From an uncultured bacterium (GTDB lineage Bacteria; Bacillota; Clostridia; Lachnospirales; Lachnospiraceae), in contig CAOKFN010000009.1 of assembly GCA_948467735.1 (NCBI GenBank), forward strand, positions 1 to 64,000: a DNA stretch of 64,000 bases. Direction: 5' to 3'. The position numbers and the translations under genes are program-made. The notes under the pieces are model-generated. The model saw only the letters and a list, made by a program, of their open reading frames with translations, was not told where the DNA came from and did not search any database. Below are positions 41,360-49,844 of the stretch, one piece after another; the first letter of the stretch is position 1, and the number at the start of each line of letters is the position of its first letter.

Positions 41360-43132
41360 ATGAAAGAGACAAAAGAAACATCGAAATATAAAGCCGGGGA
41401 GCTGCTTAGAAGATTTTTCCCCTATTACAAGAAATATTGGAAAATCGTAGTCATCGACCTGCTCTGCGCGGGCCTGACCACCGTGTGCGAGATGATTCTG
41501 CCCATGATGATCCGGTACATAACCAATATGGGGATGAACGACCTGCAGGCCCTCAGCGTGGAAATCATACTTCGGATCGGCCTGCTGTATTTGCTCCTGC
41601 GGGTTATGGACGGCGCGGCGAACTTTTATATGGCATATACCGGACATGTCATGGGAACCAGAATTGAGACGGATATGCGCCGGGACGCGTACAGCCATTT
41701 GCAGAGCCTTTCGGACACCTATTACAGCAATACGAAGGTGGGCCAGATTATGGGGCGCATCACCAATGATTTATTTGATGTGACGGAGTTCTCCCATCAT
41801 TGTCCGGAGGAATTCTTTATCGCGGGGATTAAGGCGGTCTTTTCCTTTGTGATTCTCTCGGGAATCAGCTTCTGGCTGACCTTATTGTTATTTCTGGTGG
41901 TTCCGGTCATGGTGGCGGTCTGCGTCCGCATCAATCTGCGCCTGCGGGCGGCTTTCAGGGAACAGAGGGTACAGATCGGGGAGCTGAATGCCAGAATTGA
42001 AGACAGTCTCCTAGGGCAGAAGGTGGTGAAGGCCTTCACCAACGAGGAGAAGGAAAAGGCGAAATTCGAGGAGGATAACCAGAACTTCTTCCGGATTAAG
42101 AAAAAAACTTATCGATATATGGCTGCATTCCAGACCACCACAAGGGCTTTCGACGGCTTGATGTATCTGGTGGTGATCGCCGCGGGCGGAATTTTCATGG
42201 TCAAGGGGCTGATTCTTCCCGGGGATTTGGTGGCCTATGTGATGTATGTGTCCACGCTGATTGCCACCATCCGCAGGATTATTGAATTCGCGGAGCAGTT
42301 CCAGCGGGGCATGACGGGGATTGAGCGGTTTGTGGAGATTATGGACAGCGAGATAGAGATTTTCGACGAGCCGGGGGCAGCGCCCTGCGGGGAGGTTAAG
42401 GGGGAGATTGCCCTGAAAAATGTCAGTTTCGCGTATCCTGACGATCACAATACGGTGTTCCGGAATTTGAATCTGGAGATTCACGCGGGAGAGAAGATCG
42501 CCATTGTGGGGCCTTCCGGCGGCGGAAAGACCACGCTCTGCAACCTGATTCCCCGTTTTTATAACATAGACGGCGGGGAGATTATTCTGGACGGACGCAA
42601 TATCAGGCAGTATACCCTGCGCAGTCTGCGGCAGAATATCGGCATGGTGCAGCAGGACGTATACTTATTTTCAGGCACGGTTTATGAAAATATCGCATAC
42701 GGCAGGGAGGGCGCGTCAAGGGAGGAGGTCATGGAGGCGGCCAAAAGGGCCGGGGCCCATGATTTCATTCAGGCCTTGAAGGACGGATACGACACCTATG
42801 TGGGGGAGCGGGGGGTTAAGCTTTCCGGCGGGCAGAAACAGCGCATCAGCATTGCCAGAGTGTTTCTGAAGAATCCCCCCATTTTGATTCTGGACGAGGC
42901 CACCTCGGCGCTGGATAATGAAAGCGAGTTTCAAGTGGCGAAGTCGCTTCAGGAGCTGGCAAAGGGCCGAACCACCGTCACCATTGCCCACAGGCTTTCC
43001 AGCATCCGCAATTCCGACAGGATTCTGGTGCTGACGGAGGAGGGCATTGTGGAAGAGGGAAACCATGACCAGCTGCTGGAACGGAAGGGGATTTATTATC
43101 ACTTTTATATGATGGCAAACGAGCTGAAATAG
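41360..43132 (+). CDS. ABC exporter (fused permease-ATPase)
   Basis: A 590-residue half-transporter. Six membrane helices occupy residues ~25-310 (KYWKIVVIDLLCAGL, FFIAGIKAVFSFVIL). The ATPase has Walker A GPSGGGKTT, signature LSGGQKQR, Walker B ILILDEATSA and H-loop IAHRLS. Exporters of this type move drugs, lipids or peptides; the substrate is unknown. The gene starts 38 bp after the NotI-like stop and precedes addA, an unusual place for it. No zinc-ribbon region is present, unlike the exporter at 1311-3644, so the two are not close copies. Confidence 0.9.
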   Translation: MKETKETSKYKAGELLRRFFPYYKKYWKIVVIDLLCAGLTTVCEMILPMMIRYITNMGMNDLQALSVEIILRIGLLYLLLRVMDGAANFYMAYTGHVMGTRIETDMRRDAYSHLQSLSDTYYSNTKVGQIMGRITNDLFDVTEFSHHCPEEFFIAGIKAVFSFVILSGISFWLTLLLFLVVPVMVAVCVRINLRLRAAFREQRVQIGELNARIEDSLLGQKVVKAFTNEEKEKAKFEEDNQNFFRIKKKTYRYMAAFQTTTRAFDGLMYLVVIAAGGIFMVKGLILPGDLVAYVMYVSTLIATIRRIIEFAEQFQRGMTGIERFVEIMDSEIEIFDEPGAAPCGEVKGEIALKNVSFAYPDDHNTVFRNLNLEIHAGEKIAIVGPSGGGKTTLCNLIPRFYNIDGGEIILDGRNIRQYTLRSLRQNIGMVQQDVYLFSGTVYENIAYGREGASREEVMEAAKRAGAHDFIQALKDGYDTYVGERGVKLSGGQKQRISIARVFLKNPPILILDEATSALDNESEFQVAKSLQELAKGRTTVTIAHRLSSIRNSDRILVLTEEGIVEEGNHDQLLERKGIYYHFYMMANELK

Positions 43133-43188
43133 CGGGAGGGAGAACTGCTGCGGGACGGCGGCAGGAAGCTGAGTATCCGTATAAAAGT

Positions 43189-43285
43189 GGAGCTGGCGGA
43201 GAAGGAAAGGTCAGCATAGGAATGGAGCTGGCAGAGAAGGAGAGGTCAGAATGAAAATGGAGCTGGCAGGAAATGGAAGGTCAAC
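43189..43285 (+). repeat. 35-bp minisatellite upstream of addA
   Basis: Three copies, starting at 43189, 43224 and 43259, of GGAGCTGGCAGAGAAGGAAA followed by GGTCAGCAT. Purine-rich like the others. Confidence 0.8.
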
Positions 43286-43362
43286 ATGAAAGGCAACCCG
43301 GCGGAGAGTCAGGGGCGGGCGGATATTTTGCACAGTAAAAATCATAAGGAGTGGGAGCAATT

Positions 43363-46300
43363 ATGGCAGTGACATTTACACCGGAGCAGCAGAGGGCCAT
43401 CGACCTGCATGGCTGTAATATTCTGGTATCCGCGGCGGCGGGAAGCGGCAAGACCGCCGTGCTGGCGGAGCGTATCATACGCAGGGTCTGTGATGAGGAG
43501 AATCCCGTGGACATCGACCGTCTGCTGGTGGTGACATTTACCAATGCGGCGGCGGCGGAAATGCGGGAGAGAATCGCATCGGGCGTCTCAAAGAAGCTGG
43601 CCGAGCATCCGGAATCGGCCCATATGCAGAAACAGGCGGCGCTTCTGCACAATGCCCAGATTACCACCATCGACAGCTTCTGCCTGTTCCTTCTTCGGAA
43701 TCATTTTAACGAAATCGGTCTGGATCCGGCCTTTCGCATTGCGGACGAGGGGGAAATCAAGCTGATGCAGCAGGAGGTGCTCAAGGAACTGCTGGAAGAT
43801 TCCTATGCCTCCGGCAGCGAGGCGTTCCGCTATTGCGTGGAATATTTCTGCTCCGGCGGGAAGGAGAGTGTGCTGGAGCAGCATATCTTAACTCTGTCAA
43901 GGTATGCGGCAAGCTTTCCTTGGCCGGAGAGATGGCTGGAAGAGCGGAAGACGGATTACGACGCGGAGACCGTGGAAGAGCTGTGCGCCAGCGCCTATGC
44001 CGCCTTTCTGACGGGGTATCTGCAAAGCATGGCGGAGGGCTGTGCGGAAAAGCTGAGCCGGGTGAAGGCTTTGTGTGAGGCGCCGGACGGCCCTTATATG
44101 TATGGAGAGCTGGTGGATGGGGAACTGGAACAGCTGCAGGGACTTTCGCAATGTTCTTCTCTGGAGGAATACGGGGTCAAGCTGTCAGGCATTGCTTTTG
44201 GCAGGCTGTCCTCCAAAAAGGATGACAGCGTGTCGGCGGTGAAGAGAGAGCTGGCGAAGAACCTGCGGGCTCAGGTAAAGGAGATTGTGCAGAAGCTGGA
44301 AGAGCGCTTTTTCGCCACGCCTTTGGAGCTGGCGGTCAGGCAGGGGAAGGCCTGCGGGGAGCCTGTGGGGACATTGATTGATCTGGTGCTGGATTTTCAA
44401 AGGCGGATGCAGGAGAAGAAGCAGGAGAAGAGGGTGATTGATTTCTCCGATATGGAGCATTACGCGCTGAATATTCTGCTGAAAGATGGGGGAGAAGGAA
44501 ACGGGCCTGCTGACGGAAATGTCGTATTTGGGGAGGGAGAAAGCGGGATTTCTGACGGAAGCGTCGTACTTGAAGAAGGAGGAAGCAAACCTGCGGAAGG
44601 AAGCGCCAGATTGGGGGAAGAGGGAAGCAGGGCTGCGGAAGGAGGCGTCGGAATTGGGGGGGAAGAAATCAAGCCTTCTGACGGAGACGTTGTATTTAGG
44701 GAGGGGGGAAACAGGCCTTCTGACGGAGACGTTGTATTTAGGGAGGGGGGAAACAGACCTGCTGACGGAGGCGTTGTATTTAGGGAGGAAGGAAACAGGA
44801 TTTCTGACGGAAGCGTCGTATTTGAAGGAGAAGGAAGCAGGACTTCTGGCGGAAGCGTCGTATTTGAAGAAGAGGGAAGCGAGACTTCTGACGTATATGT
44901 CAGATTTGAAAATGAAGGAATCGAAGCCGGAGGGAAAGAGAAGCCCAGTCCGGTGGCTTTGGAATACCAAGATTATTTTGACGAAATATTGATAGACGAG
45001 TATCAGGACAGTAATCTGGTGCAGGAGTATCTTCTCAGGGCGGTGTCCGGCGAGGCGCAGGGCCGCTTTAACCGTTTTATGGTTGGGGACGTAAAACAGA
45101 GCATTTACAAGTTCCGGCTTGCGAGGCCGGAGCTCTTTCTGGAAAAGTATGAAACTTATGAGGAGGGGCAGGGGTGCTGTCAGAGAATTGACCTGTCCAA
45201 GAATTTCCGCAGCCGTACCAGTGTGGTGGAAGCGGTGAACGACGTCTTTGCCAGATTGATGAGCAGAGAAGCGGGGGGCATCTGTTATGACGAGCGGGCG
45301 GCGCTTTACGCCGGGGCGGCCTATCCGGAGAATGAGGGCTGTGAGAGCGAACTTTTGCTGATTAGCAAGCCGGATAAGGAAGAGGACACAGGGGACAAAG
45401 AGGCGGAGGCGCTGGCGATTGCCCGAAAAATCAAGGAGCTGCGGGGAAATTTTCTGGTGACGGAGAAGGGGAGCGGAACCCTGCGGGCGGCAAGATACAG
45501 CGATATGGTGATACTGCTCCGCACCAACAGCGGCTGGGACGAGGAGTTTAAGGCGGTGCTGGAAAAGGAGGGAATCCCGGTGTACATTACCTCCAAGACC
45601 GGATATTTTGCGGCTTTGGAGGTGCAGGAGCTGCTGCAGCTGCTGCGGGTGCTGGACAATCCCTGTCAGGATATTCCTTTGTTCGGCGTGATGAAATCCC
45701 TGTTCGGCGGGTTCTCGGAGGAGGAAATCGCGCTGATACGAAGTCAGGCCAAGGGGTGCTGTCTGTATGAAGCGCTGAAAGCATTTGCGGTGAACGGCAT
45801 GGAGGCAGAGGGAGGCAGAGAGGCGGAGAACGGCAGAGAAGCGGACACCAGCATGGAGGCAGAGGGCGGCAGAGAAGCTGACACCAGCATGGAGGCAGAG
45901 GGCGGCAGAGAGGCGGAGAACGGCAGAGAAGCGGACATCAGCAGGGAGACTGAGGGCGGCAGAGAAGCGGACAGCAGTGGCGGCAGAGAAGCGGACACCA
46001 GCAGGGAGGCAGAGGCCGACAGGGAGACGGACGGCGAAGAAAGCTTCCCTGAGGGACAGGAGGACTTAAGGCGGAAGGCCGCCGCTTTCCTGAAAATGAT
46101 CTCCGCCTACCGCAGCTGTACGGTCTATCTCCCCATCCGGGAGCTTCTCACCAAGCTGGTGGAGGATTTCGGGTATCTGGATTATGTGACGGCCCTTCCC
46201 GCAGGGAGCAGGCGCCGTGGGAATGTGGAAATGCTCTTTACCAAGGCCTCGGATTTTGAGAAGACCAGCTACTTCGGCTTGTTTCATTTTATCCGCTACA

Positions 46301-47871
46301 TGGAACAGCTGGAAAAATATGACGTGGACTACGGGGAGGCGGAGCTTTTGGATGAAAATGCGGATGTGGTGCGCATTATGAGCATCCATAAAAGCAAGGG
46401 CTTGGAATTTCCCATTACCTTTGTATCGGGGCTGAGCAAGCGGTTTAATATGCAGGATGTGAATCAGGCCTTGATTCTGGACATGGATTTGGGGCTTGCG
46501 GTGGACTATGTGGATCCGGAAAGGCGCATTCGGAACAAAACCCTTCGGCGCATGGCGCTTTCCGGAAAACTGCGGCAGGACAGCCTTGCGGAGGAGCTTC
46601 GAGTGCTCTATGTGGCCATGACCCGGGCCCGAGAGAAGCTGATTTTGACGGGAGTGCTGGAAAAAGCGCAGGAAAGATGGGAACAGGCGTGCCAAATGTA
46701 TGAAACAGGAGGGGGCAGGCTCACGTATCTGGATTTTATGGAGGCGGGGAGCTATCTGGATTTCCTGCTTCCGGTGCTGCCGGACACCAGCGTTCGGGTA
46801 TCCGTGGTGGAACGGGAGGAGCGTGCGGCGGGAGAAATCACGGAACAGATGCAGCTGCTGCGCAGGCGGGAAATACTGGAGCAGGCGGGACAGTCCGGGC
46901 CGCTGTGGATGAACGAGAGGGAAGCGGACGGAGAGCAGGCGGGTCAAGCGGAGGAAGTACGGAAGGCGGGAGCGGACGGAGAGCAGGCGGGTCAAGCGGA
47001 GGAAGTACGGAAGGCAGGAGCAGACGGAGAGCAGGCGGGTCAAGCAGAGGAAGTACGGAAGGCGGGAGCGGGCGCGGAGGAGCAGGAAGCGTCGGCAGGC
47101 AGGGTGGAGGCGGCCGCCGGGCAGGAAGCCGTCAGCAGGCAGGATGCATTTTTGCGTCTGACCAAACGGTTGAACGCAGTGTATCCATATGCGGGGCTGG
47201 CAGGCCTTTATACCAAAACCACCGTATCCGAGTTAAAGATTGCCGCCATGGCAGATAAGGACGAAGAAGCTTTCCACACCTTTGAGGAAAGAGAGGTACA
47301 GCCCTATATTCCCATGTTCCGCAGGGAGGAGGAAAAGGTCAGCGGCACCGTCAGGGGCAATGCCTACCACCGGGTGATGGAGCTTTTGGATTTTGAAGCC
47401 TTGATGAAACAGCCGCCCGAGTCGCTTGCGGAGGGCGTCCATCGTTTTTTATGCGGGGAAGTGGAAAGCAGGCGGCTTAGCGAGGCGTATTTACAAGCGG
47501 TGAGGGAACGGAGGATTGTGAAATTCCTTCGCTCCGAGCTGGCACAGCGCATGTGGAAGGCCCAGAGGGAGGACGCCTTGTATCGGGAACAGCCCTTTGT
47601 GCTGGGCATAGATGCGCGCAGGCTGACGGAGGATTTCCCGGAAGAGGAGACCGTGCTGATTCAGGGAATTATCGACGCCTTTTTTGCGGAAGAGGACGGA
47701 CTGGTGCTTTTGGACTATAAGACCGATTCCGTCGCGTCCATGAGGGAGCTTTGGAACCGGTACGAGACGCAGATGGATTATTATCAGGAGGCGGTTGAGA
47801 AATTGATGGGGATGCCGGTGAAGGAGAGGATTTTGTACTCGTTTCATTTGGAGGACTACGGCTCTTTGTGA
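43363..47871 (+). CDS. addA: AddA helicase-nuclease with three low-complexity repeat insertions
   Basis: A 1502-residue SF1A helicase and PD-(D/E)XK nuclease, about 250 residues longer than usual AddA (~1220-1240, from memory). Motifs: I AAAGSGKT; Ia VTFTNAAAAEM; II LIDEYQDSN; III VGDVKQSIYKFR; V IHKSKGLEFP; VI YVAMTRAREKLI; nuclease QGIIDAFF...LDYKTD. Array 1 (44500-44930, residues ~380-520, a 14-residue unit such as DGDVVFREGGNRPS) sits between motif Ia and motif II. Array 2 (45797-46030, residues ~812-890) and array 3 (46927-47075, three copies of ADGEQAGQAEEVRKAG) lie in later linkers. All keep the frame and no motif is broken. The start follows GGAG at 43363. No gene follows in the operon for 140 bp. 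Confidence 0.95.
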   Translation: MAVTFTPEQQRAIDLHGCNILVSAAAGSGKTAVLAERIIRRVCDEENPVDIDRLLVVTFTNAAAAEMRERIASGVSKKLAEHPESAHMQKQAALLHNAQITTIDSFCLFLLRNHFNEIGLDPAFRIADEGEIKLMQQEVLKELLEDSYASGSEAFRYCVEYFCSGGKESVLEQHILTLSRYAASFPWPERWLEERKTDYDAETVEELCASAYAAFLTGYLQSMAEGCAEKLSRVKALCEAPDGPYMYGELVDGELEQLQGLSQCSSLEEYGVKLSGIAFGRLSSKKDDSVSAVKRELAKNLRAQVKEIVQKLEERFFATPLELAVRQGKACGEPVGTLIDLVLDFQRRMQEKKQEKRVIDFSDMEHYALNILLKDGGEGNGPADGNVVFGEGESGISDGSVVLEEGGSKPAEGSARLGEEGSRAAEGGVGIGGEEIKPSDGDVVFREGGNRPSDGDVVFREGGNRPADGGVVFREEGNRISDGSVVFEGEGSRTSGGSVVFEEEGSETSDVYVRFENEGIEAGGKEKPSPVALEYQDYFDEILIDEYQDSNLVQEYLLRAVSGEAQGRFNRFMVGDVKQSIYKFRLARPELFLEKYETYEEGQGCCQRIDLSKNFRSRTSVVEAVNDVFARLMSREAGGICYDERAALYAGAAYPENEGCESELLLISKPDKEEDTGDKEAEALAIARKIKELRGNFLVTEKGSGTLRAARYSDMVILLRTNSGWDEEFKAVLEKEGIPVYITSKTGYFAALEVQELLQLLRVLDNPCQDIPLFGVMKSLFGGFSEEEIALIRSQAKGCCLYEALKAFAVNGMEAEGGREAENGREADTSMEAEGGREADTSMEAEGGREAENGREADISRETEGGREADSSGGREADTSREAEADRETDGEESFPEGQEDLRRKAAAFLKMISAYRSCTVYLPIRELLTKLVEDFGYLDYVTALPAGSRRRGNVEMLFTKASDFEKTSYFGLFHFIRYMEQLEKYDVDYGEAELLDENADVVRIMSIHKSKGLEFPITFVSGLSKRFNMQDVNQALILDMDLGLAVDYVDPERRIRNKTLRRMALSGKLRQDSLAEELRVLYVAMTRAREKLILTGVLEKAQERWEQACQMYETGGGRLTYLDFMEAGSYLDFLLPVLPDTSVRVSVVEREERAAGEITEQMQLLRRREILEQAGQSGPLWMNEREADGEQAGQAEEVRKAGADGEQAGQAEEVRKAGADGEQAGQAEEVRKAGAGAEEQEASAGRVEAAAGQEAVSRQDAFLRLTKRLNAVYPYAGLAGLYTKTTVSELKIAAMADKDEEAFHTFEEREVQPYIPMFRREEEKVSGTVRGNAYHRVMELLDFEALMKQPPESLAEGVHRFLCGEVESRRLSEAYLQAVRERRIVKFLRSELAQRMWKAQREDALYREQPFVLGIDARRLTEDFPEEETVLIQGIIDAFFAEEDGLVLLDYKTDSVASMRELWNRYETQMDYYQEAVEKLMGMPVKERILYSFHLEDYGSL
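44500..44930 (+). repeat. 42-bp repeat array 1 in addA
   Basis: About ten degenerate copies with a 42-bp period (for example starts at 44680, 44722, 44764), coding for 14-residue units rich in Gly, Glu and Asp. Copies in the middle are nearly identical, which points to recent expansion. Confidence 0.9.
45797..46030 (+). repeat. Repeat array 2 in addA
   Basis: Overlapping units of 18 and 36 bp encode MEAEGGREADTS and GGREAENGREAD in mixed order. Confidence 0.9.
46927..47075 (+). repeat. 48-bp repeat array 3 in addA
   Basis: Three nearly identical copies (from 46927, 46975 and 47023) of a 48-bp unit, coding for ADGEQAGQAEEVRKAG. Confidence 0.9.
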
Positions 47872-47913
47872 CAAAACAGTATAAACCTTCTCAGTATCTG
47901 CCTGCGCAGTGCC

Positions 47914-47956
47914 CAGAATAATGTCCGGCGATGTCTTTTAGCCGAACATTGTTCTG
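47914..47956. terminator. Strong hairpin after addA
   Basis: Arms CAGAATAATGTCCGGC (47914-47929) and GCCGAACATTGTTCTG (47941-47956), 14 of 16 paired, with an 11-nt loop. Lacks a T tract on the plus strand, so an RNA-stability or terminator role is uncertain. Confidence 0.45.
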
Positions 47957-48009
47957 CCGGTAATGGTACTGTGGGGCAGATGCGGAACTGGAATAGGAGG
48001 AAGAGGCAT

Positions 48010-48267
48010 ATGTCAGAATTAACGTCCATGATGAATATCGGCAGAGAAATGGCGGCAAAATTGAAAACGGTTGGAATAGATTCCTCTGAAAAACTGATTG
48101 AGGCAGGAGCCATGCAGGCGTTTTTCAAACTAAAGAAAGCATATCCGCAGGTTTGTCTGGTACATTTATATGCTTTAGAGGGTGCGATTTGCAATACCGG
48201 GTTTCACTGTCTTTCAGAAGAGAGGAAAAAAGAGTTAAAGGAATTCAGTGATTTTCTAAAGAGGTAA
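48010..48267 (+). CDS. TfoX C-terminal-domain protein
   Basis: An 85-residue protein consisting only of the TfoX_C helix-hairpin-helix-like domain (PF04994). It starts MSELTSMMNIGREMAAKLKT, with VGIDSSEKLIEAGAMQAFFKLK and ALEGAICNTGFHCL all typical. Standalone copies occur in many bacteria without a competence role being known. Ribosome site AGGAGG precedes the ATG at 48010. It follows addA by 139 bp and may be co-transcribed or separate. Confidence 0.8.
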   Translation: MSELTSMMNIGREMAAKLKTVGIDSSEKLIEAGAMQAFFKLKKAYPQVCLVHLYALEGAICNTGFHCLSEERKKELKEFSDFLKR

Positions 48268-48291
48268 TAGAGGGGAATGTTAAGCGGCATT

Positions 48292-48322
48292 GTAACAGCT
48301 CAGCCGTCGGTTGAACTGTTGC
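48292..48322. repeat. Short copy of the MITE-like repeat end
   Basis: Hairpin GTAACAGCTCAGCCG/CGGTTGAACTGTTGC. Both arms resemble the ends of the element at 4228-4412, but the interior is missing. It lies just upstream of the toxin promoter. Confidence 0.55.
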
Positions 48323-48351
48323 GCGGCGTTGAATAATGGTGCAGATTTTTG

Positions 48352-48380
48352 TTGTTTTTGCGCTTGATATATGGTAGAAT
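48352..48380 (+). promoter_or_regulatory. Promoter for the holin-like toxin
   Basis: -35 TTGTTT (48352-48357), 17-bp spacer, -10 TAGAAT (48375-48380). The start codon is 70 bp downstream. Confidence 0.6.
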
Positions 48381-48450
48381 ACTTTATAGGGACAACCGTG
48401 CTGCGGGGTGGGCTGGCCTCTCATTTTTACAGAATGGGGGGGTGATGTCT

Positions 48451-48540
48451 ATGAAAAATCAATTTGATTTTAAGGATATAATGACCTTTGGTCTTTTCCT
48501 TTTGGCATTGCTTACATTCGTTTTTACGTTTTGTAGGTAG
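48451..48540 (+). CDS. Holin-like type I toxin peptide
   Basis: A 29-residue peptide, MKNQFDFKDIMTFGLFLL then ALLTFVFTFCR. A polar start is followed by one membrane helix with a basic end, the pattern of the 'putative holin-like toxin' family in Firmicutes. Such peptides insert in the membrane and stop growth. The ATG at 48451 is 8 nt after a GGGGGGG-type ribosome site; an earlier in-frame ATG at 48445 lies too close. The 3' region overlaps a convergent antisense RNA, completing a typical type I toxin-antitoxin module. Confidence 0.75.
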   Translation: MKNQFDFKDIMTFGLFLLALLTFVFTFCR

Positions 48541-48590
48541 TCGTACAGATGTATGGCAAAGCCATACAAATGTATGAAGGAGCCATACAT

Positions 48591-48650
48591 AGATAGAAAA
48601 ACCACCCCAAAACTTTGCCGAGCGGAAGGGTGGAATTTCTATCTCTTTTT
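48591..48650 (+). terminator. Terminator of the toxin mRNA
   Basis: Nested arms AGATAGAAA/TTTCTATCT (48591-48599, 48636-48644) and CCACCC/GGGTGG (48602-48607, 48628-48633), followed by CTTTTT. The same inner stem, read on the minus strand, precedes a T5 tract and ends the antisense RNA. Confidence 0.75.
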
Positions 48651-48690
48651 AATCGGTCAACCCACCTTGTGGGCGGTTGTTCCTTTTCAT
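48597..48690 (-). ncRNA. Antisense antitoxin RNA of the type I module
   Basis: A minus-strand promoter of excellent quality (-35 TTGCAA 48720-48725; -10 TATACT, 48697-48702; 17-bp spacer) starts a ~95-nt RNA running towards the toxin. It contains a hairpin (CAACCGCCCAC/GTGGGTTG) and ends in the CCACCC/GGGTGG terminator with T5. It overlaps the toxin mRNA 3' end, the arrangement of type I antitoxins. No protein is encoded. Confidence 0.7.
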
Positions 48691-48696
48691 GTATTT

Positions 48697-48725
48697 AGTA
48701 TAACATACTCTCAATATCTTTGCAA
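48697..48725 (-). promoter_or_regulatory. Promoter of the antitoxin RNA
   Basis: -35 TTGCAA (48720-48725), exact 17-bp spacer and -10 TATACT (48697-48702) on the minus strand. Confidence 0.8.
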
Positions 48726-48762
48726 GCAGTAAAATTTTCTAAGCATATATCTTAGGAAAACA

Positions 48763-49698
48763 TTAGGAGGACGGCGTGGAGCTTTCCTGCGCCAATGGAA
48801 ACCATACCTCGATTGTAAATCGGTTTCCCTCCAGCGCGGCCTGTATGCCGCCCCCCATATGTTCCGTGAAACGTTTTACAATGGCAAGTCCTAAGCCCGT
48901 GGTTTTCCGGCTTCTGGACTTGTCCGTGGTATAAAAGCGATCAAAAATTTTATCCATGTCCTGCCGCTCGATGCTGTCCGTCAAATTGGAGACACAGAGA
49001 TTCATTCTGTCGTTTTCTTTATTCAGGGAAATCCGATAACCGCCTGTTCCATGCGCAAGGGCGTTTTTGATTAAATTTTCCGTGATTCGCACGAAGGCGT
49101 GTCTGTCGGCATGGATTCTGCAGGGCTCCTTCGTGATAAATACTTCCGGTTCGCAGCCTTTATCTAGAAAATCATGATAGAACAGGGACAGGGTTTCCGC
49201 AAATAGATTTCCGGCGTTCAGGGTCTCGGGCTCCAATTCCAGCTCGCCCGCTTCCATGCGGGTATATTCAAAGAGCTGGTTCAGCATATCCGTCACATGA
49301 TCCAGACGCTGTTCTACAATGATCAGATATTCCGCCTTTTTTTCCTTTGGCAGCTTTTGGCCTCTGAGCAGCTGCAGATAGCCCTTTGCGGAAGTCAGAG
49401 GGGTGCGGATATCATGGGAGATGCTTGTGATGCTTTCTTTGTAAATTCTGTTTTCGCGAAGCAGAACCCTTCGCTCCTCCCGGTAACGGGCCGTCAAATG
49501 ATTGACGGCCTCGATTAATTCCTCCGTCCTGCCAATGGAGACGGCGGAAGTCAGCTGATAATTGGTTTCTGCGTTTTCCAGCAGGGAGAGCTCTTCCCGC
49601 ATATGATTTATCTGTTTTTTGTAAAACCACAGACGGGCGGACATGACGCCCGCCCCGATGAATAACAATATCATTCCTGCCAGTAATAATGTCTGCAT
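48763..49698 (-). CDS. Sensor histidine kinase
   Basis: A 311-residue kinase. One N-terminal membrane helix (LLLAGMILLFIGAGVMS) is followed by a coiled linker and the H-box SITSISHDIRTPL (phospho-acceptor His95). The N, G1 and G2 boxes are ENLIKNALAHG, KIFDRFYTTDKSRS and TGLGLAIVKRF. With one short membrane segment and no outside domain it fits the intramembrane-sensing type that detects stress through a partner transporter. The start at 49698 has GGAG at suitable spacing; an earlier ATG at 49737 is less well served. It is the last gene of the four-gene minus-strand cassette with ABC proteins and response regulator. Confidence 0.85.
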   Translation of the reverse strand: MQTLLLAGMILLFIGAGVMSARLWFYKKQINHMREELSLLENAETNYQLTSAVSIGRTEELIEAVNHLTARYREERRVLLRENRIYKESITSISHDIRTPLTSAKGYLQLLRGQKLPKEKKAEYLIIVEQRLDHVTDMLNQLFEYTRMEAGELELEPETLNAGNLFAETLSLFYHDFLDKGCEPEVFITKEPCRIHADRHAFVRITENLIKNALAHGTGGYRISLNKENDRMNLCVSNLTDSIERQDMDKIFDRFYTTDKSRSRKTTGLGLAIVKRFTEHMGGGIQAALEGNRFTIEVWFPLAQESSTPSS

Positions 49699-49844
49699 TC
49701 TGCCGCTCCGTTCTGCTTTGATGAAAAATTTTATCATACTTTGGCATGTTTCTTCCTCGAGAAATTACGGCAGACGCTTTTCCAGCCGCCGCTTTAACGC
49801 ATTGCTCCTGCCTTCGCTGATGTCGCGTCCTGCCGGTGGACTGT

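Noticed and set aside
46066..47043. 325-residue minus-strand ORF opposite addA
   Set aside because: It is antisense to helicase motifs and spans repeat arrays on the other strand.
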